A stretch of 64,000 nucleotides of DNA from Mactra quadrangularis (lineage: Eukaryota; Mollusca; Bivalvia; Venerida; Mactridae), in assembly GCA_025267735.1 (NCBI GenBank), contig CM046298.1, positions 39,891,917-39,955,916 on the forward strand, written 5' to 3'. This document shows, in pieces, positions 47,148 through 60,121 of this stretch (its first letter is position 1; every line of letters starts with the position of its first letter). The notes beneath the pieces were generated by a model that saw only the letters and a list, made by a program, of their open reading frames with translations, was not told where the DNA came from and searched no databases. A program made the position numbers and the translations under genes.

Positions 47148-47603
47148 AATCATTAGAAAATTTCTATACGAAGACTCAGTTAAGAAGACGATATATGCTG
47201 TTTTTCAAACTGTCAGTGGTGCATACATAACCCTCACTGATTTAGATACTTGATCATAGATTGTGAGTATAGGAATACTGATGTGAGTATTTAAATCATC
47301 GGGGTTATTGTTTGCAACATTGGCAATTTAATATAATTTAATCATTGTAAAGTTAATAGAAAAATTATGAATGCTTGTCTATTTTATTGTACAAGTTTAC
47401 AAGTTTATTCATATAAACACCGGAAGGTCTTACATATGTCACATGTACACAGATATTGTTAAAATTGAAGAGTACATACAACACTTTTCTTGACAACAAT
47501 GTGTTTGCTTATGCAGAAACGATATAAAAATGTGTTTCACAGTCATGGACAAATAGCCAGATTTATGTTTCTTTCGATAATATAGAAAAAAATAATGTTG
47601 ATA

Positions 47604-47812
47604 GGGCCACAACAAGTAGATCATATGTGCTATGGATTCGCTCATATCTCAATTTTGACGGTTTATAAATATTTATATTTCCTCGCTCACTCATAAAGAT
47701 TTGGTCAAACCGCTATATAAAACAACTAAATTAAGAAATTTTTTTTCATCACTCGCTCGCCCGTTTTTCCCCCCAGAAAATCCGTAGAACACATGATCAA
47801 CTTGTTGTTGCC
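47604..47812. mobile_element. 209-bp TA-flanked MITE, GGCCACAACAAG family, copy 2
   Basis: GGGCCACAACAAGTAGATCA and inverted TGATCAACTTGTTGTTGCC at the ends, TA on both sides. Same family as 42,009. A minus-strand open frame across its right part is a shadow. Confidence 0.8.
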
Positions 47813-48380
47813 TAAACAGCGAAAACCGGAAATTAACATAATGTCGAAGTATTATCAAGTGCAAACACTCAGTGTTAAAGGTGTCTGAAATACCAGTACG
47901 TGTAAAATAAACAAAATTCATTCAATAAACGCCAGATAAAAAAGTATTCTGCTAATCGCAATTGGATATCAAATATCGTAACTCCTGATTAAAATGCCTT
48001 TAGAATATTCTAGCCAATCAAAAATTGTATATTCGCGGTTCATGATATACTACCAAACAGCAATAAATGATTGAACGTAAATTAATCTTGGTTATCGTCA
48101 CAGAACTTCAAATTAAAACGATTGTTATTCAAACAAATATCTCTACTCGTTGTTCCCCTTATCAAAATAACATCATCGACACATTAGATACATGTACTAA
48201 GTAAATTATTGTTTTAGTGGATATCTAGGATACGGTGAAGTGTGACGTCACTATGACAAATTCAGGGGGATATTGGAGATCTTCCTTCTCCCTATAACTA
48301 TGTACAGGACTCACCCTGAAGGATTGTCTCACACTTCTTATCGAGGAATGTGTATAAATCGAAGATTGTCGTTAAAACAC

Positions 48381-48720
48381 TTAAAGGTACTAGTTCACAA
48401 ATTTGGTTTATTTTTTCATAATTTCAAAATAGCACTCGATGTCTATAATTGTGTCAAAAATTAACTCTTATTATTTTAAGACAAACTGACTTATTTTTTG
48501 CCAAAAACATACAATAAAAGTCACAAAAATGCACTAAAGCGCCTATACGGGGTAGATATTTACTACATGAAGTTGAAGTTGTATGTCAATTTGTACTAAA
48601 ATTGTCATTATTAAAACACTAACTTTTCTGCTTCCAAACTTAATAACATACAATTTTGATAGTTTTACAAAAAGTTGATATTTAATATTTAAGTTGAAAT
48701 CTGTGAATAAGTACCTTTAA
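48381..48720. mobile_element. 340-bp inverted-repeat element with TTAA ends
   Basis: TTAAAGGTACTAGTTCACAA faces inverted TTGTGAATAAGTACCTTTAA-like sequence. The outer TTAA may be a target duplication (piggyBac/Kolobok type) or part of the repeat. AT-rich interior, no coding frame. Confidence 0.65.
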
Positions 48721-49139
48721 AACCTAAAGGCATTTATTTCGCAACTGTTCGTTTTAAGGCGGAAACTCATTAGGTTATTATTTTTGTTATTTGTTTGTAG
48801 CTTCCCTAAAAAATCTCCATCTTTGTTTTTTTTGGCTTTGTGGTTGGTTTGTTTATTTTAAAATTTGTGTTTACCAGTCGCAAAAAATCACAAAAGGGAG
48901 ATAACACATACGAAACGTTATCACAGTGTACAGTAAGAGTTGTATACCTTAGCACTGATATAACGATGTCCTCGGATATGTGCTTCCCAAATTTTTTTGA
49001 AAATAAATTTGGAATGATTAAAAATTAAATTTTAATCCTTTGTAGATAATGTCACTTTTTCTACCAAAATAATTGTTTGAGTAAAACAAGGCAAATTGAT
49101 TTTTAATTGAAAGCCAAAGTAATTTTAAAAGTGAGAATG

Positions 49140-49490
49140 AAATTTTGTGCTTAGATATGAGGGGAAAGACAGGGTAGTGCGCCATGATCATGAGGCATGG
49201 CCATATGCACGACTCATTCAGATTGTTCGTCTTCTCACGAAGACAAACGAAAAACATCAGCGTAAGCTCAACTTCCAGCAAAACATCAACAGCCTGGTAA
49301 CCATGCCTTATTTCCCTTGCCTATGTGAAAAGGGTTTGGCGTGGTGTTTTGGAACGACCAGAGCCATAAATGCTTCACCAAAATATGACAAACGCTTGGC
49401 AATGTGTATGACTTTTCGTCCAAATTACAATCTTTCATGCGGTAAGTCTCATCTTTTGTACTGCAAATAAATGACAAGTCACCGGTTTAC
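49140..49490 (+). repeat. ~340-bp dispersed repeat with a 107-codon frame
   Basis: Relatives lie inverted at 15,647-15,850 and 51,130-51,420. The frame at 49,147-49,470 begins MLRYEGKDRVVRHDHEAWPY and includes three closely spaced Cys (CLCEKGLAWC). No family recognised. It may be a degraded transposase or a multi-copy element. Its frame is not kept open in the other copies. Confidence 0.6.
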
Positions 49491-50784
49491 GAACTTTTTT
49501 AAATACCATGAAAATTAATCTTTATTTTGAGTTGACACATTTACAAAAATAGCATTTACATATTTTTTAAAGTTTAAAACAAATAAATGATCGTTAATCC
49601 ACTAAAATTTGTTTAAAACATTCGTAACCGACATAAGGCGTACAGCTTACTAAAGGGTGGGTTTACTGCGAAAGTGCATTTTAATCACACACCTGTCACA
49701 TGAATTTCAATAATAGATCTGTACATTATTTATGAATGAATGCTATACATTATAGATTGCAAAAACTCGACACGAAAAGATATTGAAATGTTTTGCGTTA
49801 AAAATGCAAAATAACGCAGGTATCAAAGTTAAGGTAGGTGGATACAATGTTTCATAAAAATCAAAAGTCAGTCAAACTTCACGAAAGTCGATGTACATGT
49901 AGAGTCACAATTGTATTTTATAAATATGACAATTATTTTCATTTTTTATCGCGACTTTACCATGGCAACGTCGTGTAATCGTCACACGTATATAACACGT
50001 ATAGAAAACGTCGCGCTAGTTAAAATGACGTTTTAATGCGTTAACAAGCTCGAAACTTCTTTGTATGAACAGAGAATTTTTCTTACAATTAATATCAGGT
50101 TTGCTAGAGAGCTACTTAACGACGACGTAACGTTTAGAAAACAATAAAAAATCGTCGTAAAAATTAACGTCGTTTTATGTCTACATGCCGTCATATTTTT
50201 TAGCTTATCGTAAAAATTAAGTCAGTGACATTATATTTTTATTTGAAAATATATATTTTGTATGTATGTATCAATGTTTATATGTAAAAAAAATCAGGGT
50301 TTCGTGAACAAGTTGTCGAAATTTTAAGTTGAAAATCAAGTTATTGATTTTTTACGTCGACGTCAGTTTGAAAGGTTATAATTTACAATGTCTAACAGCG
50401 TAATCATTATGGTAAAGCATTGTTTTGGAATACATCTGATGTAATGATGACACTAAGACACACATATCATGGTACTGGACTAAAATTATAAATTATCTAT
50501 TCATAAAAATGAATAAAACAAATGCATTTTGAAATATTTATTTTATATTTCAATTATTCAAATAATGATAAATAATTGTGTAATTGTATAAGTCTAATGC
50601 ATGTACAGCTTAAAGTAATCATAATAAAACGTAAACATAACACTATTCATTTTAAAATATTCATAAGGTTATATACCTCAAAATGTCAATGTTACCTCTT
50701 AATACGTAAATATATATCAATAATATAAAATATAGATATGTAATAAAAAATAAAATATAAAAAAAAAATTTAGGCATTTGCTAG

Positions 50785-50870
50785 GTTTCGAACCAGCGAC
50801 CTCTTGAAATTTCATATGCTCATTTCTGTTCCTTCCCCTTAGCCTAAAGGACAGAGCATGTAACAATAGT
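50785..50870 (-). repeat. tRNA-like remnant
   Basis: The minus strand has a good polymerase III box B (ctggttcgaaacc), but the 5' half does not pair with the 3' acceptor strand and the T stem has an extra base. A tRNA pseudogene or SINE head is likely, not a working tRNA. Confidence 0.45.
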
Positions 50871-51129
50871 TTAATACTGTAAAAAGGACATTAAATATGG
50901 GAAGATAATTTTGGAAGATGAATCCTAAATATTGTGAGTTTTTATCAAATACAAATAAACTGTACTATCAAATTAAAAAAGCAATTAAATAATGATTTGT
51001 AGAAAACGTATTAATGCTAGTTATAAAATTTCAAGTAAAATAATCCTATGTAAGATTTTTTTGACATGCTGATAAATTATGTACAGCGGTATGATTAAAC
51101 TAAAAATCTTGTAATTAATATTTTGTATA

Positions 51130-51420
51130 TAGATCCATAGACTTTCTTTAAGAAACAGACAAGCTGTGTCTGTTCACTTTGCCAAACGTTTGCCTTTTTC
51201 TGGTGAAGCATTTTACTGGCTCTGGTCTTTTCCAAACACCAGGTCATTCCTTTTTCTTAGGGAAGGGAAATATGGCATGTGTTAATGATTTGCTAGGATT
51301 TGGTCTAACGCTTTGATTTCTGCGTTCGTTATCCTGAGATGACGAAACAACCTGCATGAGTCGTGTATCACACGATCATGACGCTCTATCCTGTCTTGCC
51401 TCCCTATATTTAATAAAATA
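51130..51420 (-). repeat. Copy of the 340-bp dispersed repeat
   Basis: Read on the minus strand it has acgactcatgcaggttgttt, catgccatatttcccttccc and aagaccagagccagtaaaat, in the order seen at 49,190-49,370. Frame broken. Confidence 0.6.
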
Positions 51421-51832
51421 ACTATATTAAGATCGATTTAATATTTCTTTCATCTTGAGAGAAATTTGAAAACAATATTAATAAATACACGTACACTTTA
51501 AAATGGATTAATTGGTAAATTTGCTATGTCCATTTCATATATTTCTGAACTTATTAGCCGTTCGAAAATTTCATAATGTTTTAAATCCAACCTCCTATAA
51601 TCGAAAACAGGAAGAGTGCCATGGTCAAAATGCAGTATTATGATATTAACACACATATATTCAAAAATACATAAAATGAATTTCTACGCAACCGGGTCAC
51701 GTCACTTTAAGGAATTGCCTCTCATATTTAAAAATATGCAAACCATATGAAACCATTAAATAGTTTTGTAGGAAAAGTATTGGCATTTTGAGAGAGGTCG
51801 ATCAAGGGAGTTATAACTTTACCATCGGAACT

Positions 51833-52135
51833 ACCTCGGCGATCTCGCAAATAAATTTCAAATATAATAAGGTGAAAAAGTAGATATACGAATTTGGTTT
51901 TTGTAGTAATGTAGTCTGAACTGCACAGAATTGACTTCTGAATGTTGTTTTATAGCTAATTAGTAAACTAGCATACACTTTTTAGATACTATTGATTTTA
52001 CACGTCGATGTTTAAGCAATAATAGAAGTACTTGCCGGGGAGTTAATCGCCGAACCATACAACCTGGTTGTATTTCTACTTCGTCTGATTTCCGAGGTAT
52101 ATCCTCGTAGATGATCACCGAGGTTATTCCGAATG
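51833..52135. mobile_element. Old CATTCGGAAC-family member
   Basis: CATCGGAACTACCTCGGCGA and inverted ATCACCGAGGTTATTCCGAATG at the ends. No convincing target duplication. Lies within the 2.65-kb inverted-repeat element. Confidence 0.6.
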
Positions 52136-52733
52136 ATACTCTAGATGTGGCCAATGTTTTGTAGTAGACCTCAATGACGTCATTTTTACAATAATAATAG
52201 TAATTAACGCCATTAACGCTCGTTACAACATAATTGTGATTATTATTCTATCTTTTATACGTTCAAAATATCTTTTTGTATAGATCTTTAAATATATAAG
52301 CAACTAAATATCAAAAGATTTATGTAATGTATAACAAAGAAAATATTTTTATTGAATTCATAACAACTCGGATATTCCATATATAAATCATTTGTTGCCA
52401 AGATATAAGCTCGGGAGCGTATAAAGAATCGTAATGCCATTACACGTCGACGTAAGAAAAAATCAATAACTTGATTTTCAACTTAAAATTTCGACAATTT
52501 GTTCACGATCGACCCCCTGATTATTTTACGTATACACATTGATACATACATACAAAATATATATTTTTCAAATAAAAAATATATGTCACCGGCTTAATTT
52601 TCACAATAAGCTAAACATATGACGGCATGTAGACATAAAACGACGTTAAATTTTACGACGATTTTTTATTGTTTTCTAAACGTTACGTCGTCATTAAGTA
52701 GCCCTCTAGCAAACCTGATATCAATTGTAAATT

Positions 52734-52778
52734 ATTTCATGACCAAGCTCCACGAAAGTATGCCCCGCTTGGGAATCG
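52734..52778 (-). mobile_element. Small SINE fragment
   Basis: Minus strand: cgattcccaagcggggcata then ctttcgtggagcttggtcatga, the junction of head and body of the SINE at 18,911. Confidence 0.55.
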
Positions 52779-54902
52779 GACATACAAACCCTCGATTAGT
52801 AGAATAATGTGCATGTAAAATGAAATATGAAACAGTTGACTATTAATGATAAAAAAATAATGATGGATTTTCGAAATAGTAAATTTGAACTCTTAAAATC
52901 GTCCAAAAATTCTTTCCAAGAGTACTTTTTGATTAATTGTATGTTGAAATGTGTACACCTTAACGAAAGGTTAAAGGCTGTCATAATTAACGCAAGCATT
53001 TACGAAAACCTTCAGTTAAGAAACTTTGATAAAATGCAGTATTGACGTAAGTTACGCTTAATTCGGAGTAACGAAAACGCCAGGGATACAATGAAACAAC
53101 ACCCAGATCTATAGTAATGTCAATATATCGTGACAAGAGGTGTCTGAACACCTCTGGATTATCACACAAAATACAGCTGGAACTTGTAATATGCAATCAT
53201 TTAAGGTTTTATGGTTTTTATAACAATTATGTAATACAGTTATGAATATTGTAGTGAATGCACTTCAAAGTTTTTTAGTTCATTAAAAAATGAAGCTACT
53301 TTTAAACAGATTTGGCTTATTGTCTTGGTACTTGAAATTTACCCTTCATCGTCCGATAAACTAATAATTATAAAAAATTTGAAAAATATACGTACATGTA
53401 AACGTAAAAAAATCATCTGTGCCGTTACTGAAAGGGTAGCCATAAATACTAAATTATGAAATAAATACTACTGCCTCTACGAAAGTAAAATATTGCACAT
53501 GATTGAATTGTTTGAAAAACTTTTCCGAGCGAAGTAAGTTTAAAGTTATTGTCACGAATATGCTTGAGATCGTTGGTCATTTTCACAAAAAAGTCTTACG
53601 ATATAAATCATCGTAACTTAAAAGCACTCGATATACCTTCATTTTTTGTCCTACCAATTTATGTAAAAAAATAAATATTTTTTTGAAATTCATATCATTG
53701 TATCATATCATATCTTATAGGGTTTGAACTTTAATTCTTTGAGTTTGCCTTACGATCATTTTTCGTAAGAGTTTTTGTGTGAAAATGGCCACTTGACAAT
53801 CAAACAGAACATGTTGAAATGTCCCTCCATAGGTACACGTTGAGAAAAATCTTCTAACGTCACTTTGTATTATGCAGTATTGATACACATTTAGAAATTC
53901 TGAATTTTTAAATGTGCATTGAGTGCATAATGCTGCTCAAACATTGCATGATCTATCTGCACTGGTTATGATAAGAACAAAATTCAAATCGTAGTATGTC
54001 AATACACTAGTGATTATTGCAAGCAGAATAGCAGGGCGCTGCACCCTGCCCTCTTTGTCTCCTCCCTGCCCTTTTTAGGCTCTTTCTATGCAGTAACAGT
54101 GCATTTGAGACATTTATCCGCAGCTATGCCCTGTCCCCATTTTAATACACAGAACCATACAACTATGCAAAGGGTAACAGTTCCTACGACCTTCTTAACA
54201 TCAAAGAAATAAATCAACTTGACATACAAAACTGGTCAGTCAGTTAAATGTTTCCAATTGATAACATTTCTGATTAAATGCAGATAAACATAAGTCACAA
54301 CAAGATATAAGATCACTAAATCACAGCTACATTGAGCTATATAACACAGTTAAGAAAGAAAAAATATTTGCCCCAAGCACTTGCATAATTCCTAAGTGGA
54401 ACACTGCCAATTTTCTCTTCAAACAATAACTGTTATTGTTTTTATAGCATTGTTTATGGGTATTGTCGAAATGGAACATTCCCCAGATAGAATACCGCAT
54501 CTTTATTATCGATGAAAACAATCATTAATTAACAAGCCATGTGAACAAGAGTAATCAATTTGAAATGTGTGTGAAACGATTCAATTACAGCTTGGAGTTT
54601 TCAGATACCAAAGTGTGTTTACTGTCGATTTACAACCAACAAAAATAGCTCGATGCAATGTCATTTTAACGATGAATGTTTCATTTAAGGCTAAAAATAA
54701 TGTGACAGAATTTTCGTAGTATCAACATTTGACTTTCTACTTCAAACGCCGTCAGAACAGTGATACCAATTAGAAGTCGGTCGACACATTACTGGCGTGC
54801 TATTGTTTGGCAACGGAAAATGTATAAGTTATATTTGGAAAGAAAACTATGATATAAAAATTAGATAAAGTATAATAAAAGAAATATCTGAAGCTGACTC
54901 GT
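52779..54902. other. Intergenic DNA between prominin and the plus-strand exon cluster
   Basis: No exon, RNA gene or complete element recognised. AT-rich with scattered short open frames that lack motifs or splice context. Confidence 0.5.
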
Positions 54903-54953
54903 ATGGATAATAAGAAGAAATCACGAGCATTGAGCTCATTAAAGGCTTTTGGG
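54903..54953 (+). CDS. Candidate alternative first exon A
   Basis: ATG followed by 16 codons (MDNKKKSRALSSLKAFG), then donor gtatgt, phase 0. Its sequence and length match exon B at 58,305 with mostly synonymous or mild changes. The polar, lysine-rich peptide would form the cytosolic N-terminus of an unknown protein encoded further right. No downstream exon is visible in the window, so this rests on the repeated pattern. Confidence 0.6.
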
Positions 54954-57900
54954 GTATGTATTTCCATATCATGTACTCAAATATTTTGTCCATGCAAGGG
55001 TCCACCAAAGCAAAGTAAAATCAATCAAATGTTTATAATATTTTAACTCAATAAAATGTTTTTACTTAAAAGGTATCGTCAGAATAATGAATGGCTACGC
55101 ATAGAAGTGTCTGACAATTTGTATATTTTTTGGCTCAGGTAGCTTACAGATGAATACCATTAAATTGTGAAGCAACTTGCATTGCCCAAAGTGTAACACA
55201 TGATTGTCCCACAAACAACAGCGCTGACCTAATTGTCATTATGCCGGACCTCCCATATCTAAATATTCAAAATCCGTTCACCAATGAAAGTATAAGCATA
55301 TGCTTGGACAAACATAGTCACATGTCTTTAAAGACAAAGGATTACTTTGTTAAACAAATTAGCAACTTGTCTAAGGGTGTGGTTAATAGCATCTTCAGCG
55401 TAATAACAATTATAAGTGTATTGAAGGAGAGCATAAAACGAGCAAGATGGTTTAAATACCTTGTCCTACTAGTAATGTCTGCTTAGTTCTGTACAAAAGG
55501 TATCAGACTATTGTGACAACAAGTATATTATAACATGATGTGATATGAGCTGATATGTCCATTCCATTCAATGCATGCATGTGACTTTTATTTAATCAGT
55601 CATCGATCATATTTCTAAAAGCACAAATCAACTTAGATTTACGACAGGCAATAATACGCATACAATTAATTTAATGTTCATTTTTTCCTTTATGACCATA
55701 AGATAAACAAAACTTCACCTAAATATAAAATAAAAACAACTTCAAATATAATGTTAATTATCAAATATCCGACTTCAACTTCCCTCTTTGCCTTATGGCT
55801 TTATGGCAGGTCTATGCTTTTTGTGACAGTCATTGTTTTTTTCCTGACATTTTTCTTCACCCATTTTTGGTTATCAAAGATGGTGTATATGTACCTTGAC
55901 GTATACTCAATTTGTAACGAATAACAAGAAAACATCGATGATATTGAACATTCAACATGTGGTATTAAGACATGCCAATATTTTCTTGGTTTAATAGTCT
56001 TAAATGTAATAATTATCTAATTATCACAGTCAATATTGGCAGCCTGGTTGTATTCCACATTGAAATGTAACACACAGATGGCAAAGCATGTGAGAACGTT
56101 CCTTTTATTAGTCTGGGTGAGTTTTATTTTGTCTTCTTGGATGCAATTATTTTTTCTTACATTACAAATGTAATATCACGAATATCGACTTTTGTGTTTT
56201 ATTTTATTTTAAAGTCTGCTTCCAAATACTTGTTTAACTTACTTTACAACGTTTTACAACAGTCACATGGCCATCGAAATTACTTTCATTCAAGTTGATT
56301 TCTCACAATACACGTTTTTACACTGTACCATAATTTGCTAAGTGAAGCATTTAATAATGTTTCTAGTTTTAGGAAGTTGCCCCTAATGAATAACTCGTGA
56401 CCTCTCAACCACTTAGCGTTCGTCTAACTACTTGCAGACTTCTCCTTCTCAATTAATGCTGGTCTAAACATAACCATGGCTATTTTACGACAGAAGCATG
56501 TTCATCTAGCTTTTCTTGACATTTGACTATTACTCACCACTTGCCCTTTAACAAAGACGGCAACTTCTCCATTATCCTAATCATAAATTTAGGAAAATTG
56601 ACATAATTGTCAAATATTCATTAAACAGCATAACAGTATCGGGTGGAAAATAATTATGGTCTTAAAGAGTGTGGTGATTCACTCCCTAAAGTAAAAAAGA
56701 AGATCTTGAATGTGCTTCGAAACAACACTTTACACATTTCTACCGTAGAAAAGTGGTCGAGGTAATAATGTATCTTCAAACGTTACAAACTATAAATAGC
56801 AATCAAATATAACCTAGAGAGCATCCTTTGTACAATAATTACTTAATTATTTGAACTCTTCAGAAGAATTTGTGTTCTGTTCATTTATTTGTGTCGTATT
56901 TGTATTGAATTTACTGAGTGAGGAAGAACGATATTTGCTTGTTTGTCGAAACCTTTTAAATTAAAACATCCTTTCGCACAATCAGTATTGCACTAAATGC
57001 CCAGACATCTCGATTTTAGACTAAATTAATGAAAGCATTCAAGTTTTAATAAAAAAGAATACTTCCATCTTATACATTATCAAGTTCCTTAGAAAGCTTA
57101 TGAATATCATTTTTTCTACTTTAAAGGCTTCATTCCATTTTCTACAAACATTTTGCTTCATTGAAATCCTGTTATGTCTGGTCACGCAGAATATTGTTAA
57201 TTTTGTAAGGATTCTTGGATTATTATGAAATAATATATTTGAATGAACGATTTCAAAAGTTCAAGTAAAAATGTTCACAAACAAAACATTAAAAAATAGT
57301 TTTTATATATAGAAAAAAAGTTCAAAATGATTAGTTGAATTATATGTTATATTTTCAAACATTTCAAATCAAGGTGTTTTGTATTGAATGTTCAGCCCTT
57401 CATGCTATGATACATGTTGGTGGTGAAACTTTGAAATCGATACGTAATTTCTGAATATGCCAGTGTCATACGTTTGTAAATGAATAAGTCATTTCCTTCA
57501 TGTAAAGCTAGTGAATGTACACATCACACAAATACTGTTCAAAGGTTGAACGTAAAAATGTTCTTGCAAGTACAGACACTTTCATTCCGTTTTGTGACTT
57601 ACATACATGATGCACCAAAAGTTTACGTATTGGAAATAATAACTTAAGTCAACACTACACACCATGCTATATATTACGTTGTCTCTGCCCTTTAACCTTC
57701 AATCAAACAACACGACAAGTACATCTTCAACCAGTCAGTCCGATCTATTAAACCCTACTTATCTGATTAACTTGTCAATTTAACAATGTCCTAGGGAAAA
57801 TACAGATATTGAGAGAGCAAAAACAAGATGTATGGGTGATACAAACACAGCTACTGGAAAATTTCTGAGTACATCAGATAATGAAGATATGCCTCAAACA

Positions 57901-58304
57901 AGTGTTACATAATCCTAAAATGAAACAAAGCCAATACATGCTTAAAATAATAACTGGTATTGTTTTATGGTATGTTTGAAACATTACAGTTTGCAATTTC
58001 AGAAATCAAAGAGTTTAAAAATGCCAATTTACATCAAACAAAATATAGTTCGAATATGTCATCTTGACAATGAGTAATTTATTCTATTTAAGCTTAGTAA
58101 ATGTATACATCAACTCTTTGTATTTTTAACATAAAGTATTTTCTTTGATAGTTTAAAAATCCGTAGTTTTAGAAAATGAAGAAGCACATCAAACGAAGAT
58201 AAAATAACACGATAATAATTGGACGCGGAGTTAACATCAGAAATATTTGAGAAGTTTCAGTTTTCATTTAGATATACAAAAGGAGAGTATTAGTTCAAGC
58301 ATCA
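54954..58304. other. Region between candidate exons A and B
   Basis: Contains a stretch near 55,930-56,035 (attgaacattcaacatgtgg, then attaagacatgccaatattt) repeated near 58,645-58,735, downstream of exon B. This indicates tandem duplication of a unit of about 3 kb. No other exon could be supported. Confidence 0.55.
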
Positions 58305-58355
58305 ATAGATACTAAGAAGATATCTCGGTCATTGAGTTCACTAAAGTCTATTGGG
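58305..58355 (+). pseudogene. Candidate alternative first exon B, start codon lost
   Basis: Seventeen codons (DTKKISRSLSSLKSIG after the first) aligned with exon A, then donor gtatgt. The expected ATG is ATA. No in-frame ATG lies between it and the upstream stop at 58,269. It could be a dead copy, or an internal exon using the acceptor ttcatttag at 58,271, which would keep 28 open codons. Confidence 0.5.
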
Positions 58356-60076
58356 GTATGTACAATTAGTATTCTAATTAACTGAATATTGATTCCACAT
58401 GCAGCAAAATGTGTTACTTTGAAGGCAGGTGAACACTCGACTTGATACATTTACACCCTCATTAGATAATTTATTAGGCAAATCTAACCTTTGCTGTGTC
58501 TGATCTTTCAACATATTATCAAAATGAAACAAATAAGAACAATGTGGTGTGCATACTCGATCCATCGTCTTTTAATATTTAAAATATCATAACACGACTG
58601 GCTTTCCTTCATCGATCATTATTTGTAGCTGCTGATTAGAAAAAACCATTAATAATATCGAACACATGGCATTAAGACATGCCAATATTTACCTGCTTTA
58701 ATAATACTAAATGTATAATTATCTTATAATTATGTAGATGTTGGAATCTAAATACACGTTCGTCATATTTGTATTGACTTATCTAAATACTTTTATAACC
58801 TACATGTTTATTCAAATTCATGTTCTGGGGTATTATTCTAAAAGAAATTAATTACATTTGTACACTTGGTTTACCGATTATACTGATTGACACTTGATTT
58901 TGTTTTAACACTCACATATTGTTTAAAAAAATCTGTACTGGACAATTTTACCAGATTTTTTTTTTAGGAATTTAACTGAAATAATAAAGGTAGTAAATTT
59001 TAATCAAAATTGAAAAGTCCAAACCAATAAGTCACTTTGGTATCTCGTAGAGGCATATAATTACGCCTTTTTTGTCCATTTTAAAACACCTTACTTCAAT
59101 GACTACCTATAATTTACTCTTGAAAAATCCAAATTGAGTAGCAACTACACCTACCTAAATTTCCTGAATCAATGTGAAAAAGACAGGAAGAAGTAAATGA
59201 TGAGACTGTCTAATATCATTAAACATTTTGATTACCAAGTAATGATTTTTTTATATATGTTAAACTTCATAAAACGTTTCATGGTAAACGTTGGTTGGTC
59301 AACATTTGTTTGTTTAGCTATATACAAACATTGCCTATTCTACATTTACGATAATGTGTAGATTTAATATTACTGAAGTTTAATTACAATACACGATTTA
59401 TTTTCTTCAGTTGCATTCCATAGGCAGTACGTAAATCTAGATATGGCACAACATATTGCAAACAACCGAAGGTTAGACCAGCAATTGCATATGCTATTCT
59501 CATTTGGTTCAACCAAGTAATTTGATTATGTATCCCATAACACCTTGCTTATCATGTCTGTCATTATGCTTCGGTTATAATCAATTCATTTAAGGTTTGT
59601 TGCATTATCTAAAACAACTGACATTTTAAAGTAGAACACGCGTGACGCTTTCCATCTATAAAAACATTGATATTTATATCGTTTAAATGGATTTAAAACT
59701 GCAGTGTTAAAATATTGGTGGAGCTTTCCATCTGTGATCAATTTTCTAATGCTTTAATAAGTGCATCGACACTATCATGGGATTACAACCAGGTATCAAA
59801 TAATTAGTTATATTTCTCTGTTTTTATCGGAAATGTCACATAGGCTTGTCGTTGATTTGTTAGCAGTTGCATTGTCTAAGACATCTTCGCGTCGTGTGTT
59901 TAATATTTGATAAACGGCTCGATAAGAGTGTCAGATGTTTTAAGAATGATTTATGCGTACCGAATGCCTCAAATGACAATTAAGATATTTACATTACATT
60001 AGTAATTTGAACCATTAAGAGAATAAGGTGTCACAGGATCTTTATGTTCTAAAGCAGAGCATAATTATTTCTGGAC

Positions 60077-60121
60077 ATGGATACTAAGTCGTCTTTAAGT
60101 GTTGTGAAGAAAGCTAAAAAG
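60077..60121 (+). CDS. Candidate alternative first exon C
   Basis: Fifteen codons, MDTKSSLSVVKKAKK, ending at donor gtaggt in phase 0. It differs from exon D mainly at synonymous or K/R sites. The upstream 300 bp (ggtatcaaataattagttat, ggaaatgtcacat) is also repeated before exon D. Confidence 0.62.

Larger units (their letters stand above)
50082..52735. mobile_element. 2.65-kb element with ~300-bp terminal inverted repeats
   Basis: The left arm (50,082-50,370) and right arm (52,435-52,735) are inverted copies sharing atatcaggtttgctagag, cgtaacgtttagaaaacaat, tctacatgccgtcat, ttgatttt and acgtcgacgt. The interior holds AT-rich DNA, one copy of the 340-bp repeat and an old CATTCGGAAC-family member. 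No transposase frame seen. Confidence 0.7.

Noticed and set aside
46316..47153. Minus-strand proteins with GRIQDFFLGG
   Set aside because: They are translations of the inverted-repeat element family, present in both copies.
49018..49281. Minus-strand 87-codon frame
   Set aside because: It overlaps the dispersed repeat in the opposite direction and shows no motif; a shadow frame.
50785..50870. tRNA gene on the minus strand
   Set aside because: Box B is good, but the acceptor and T stems do not pair properly.
52827..53045. 72-codon plus-strand frame with basic and acidic residues
   Set aside because: No family, no repeats, and AT-rich chance composition. Overlapping frames of equal length exist on the other strand.
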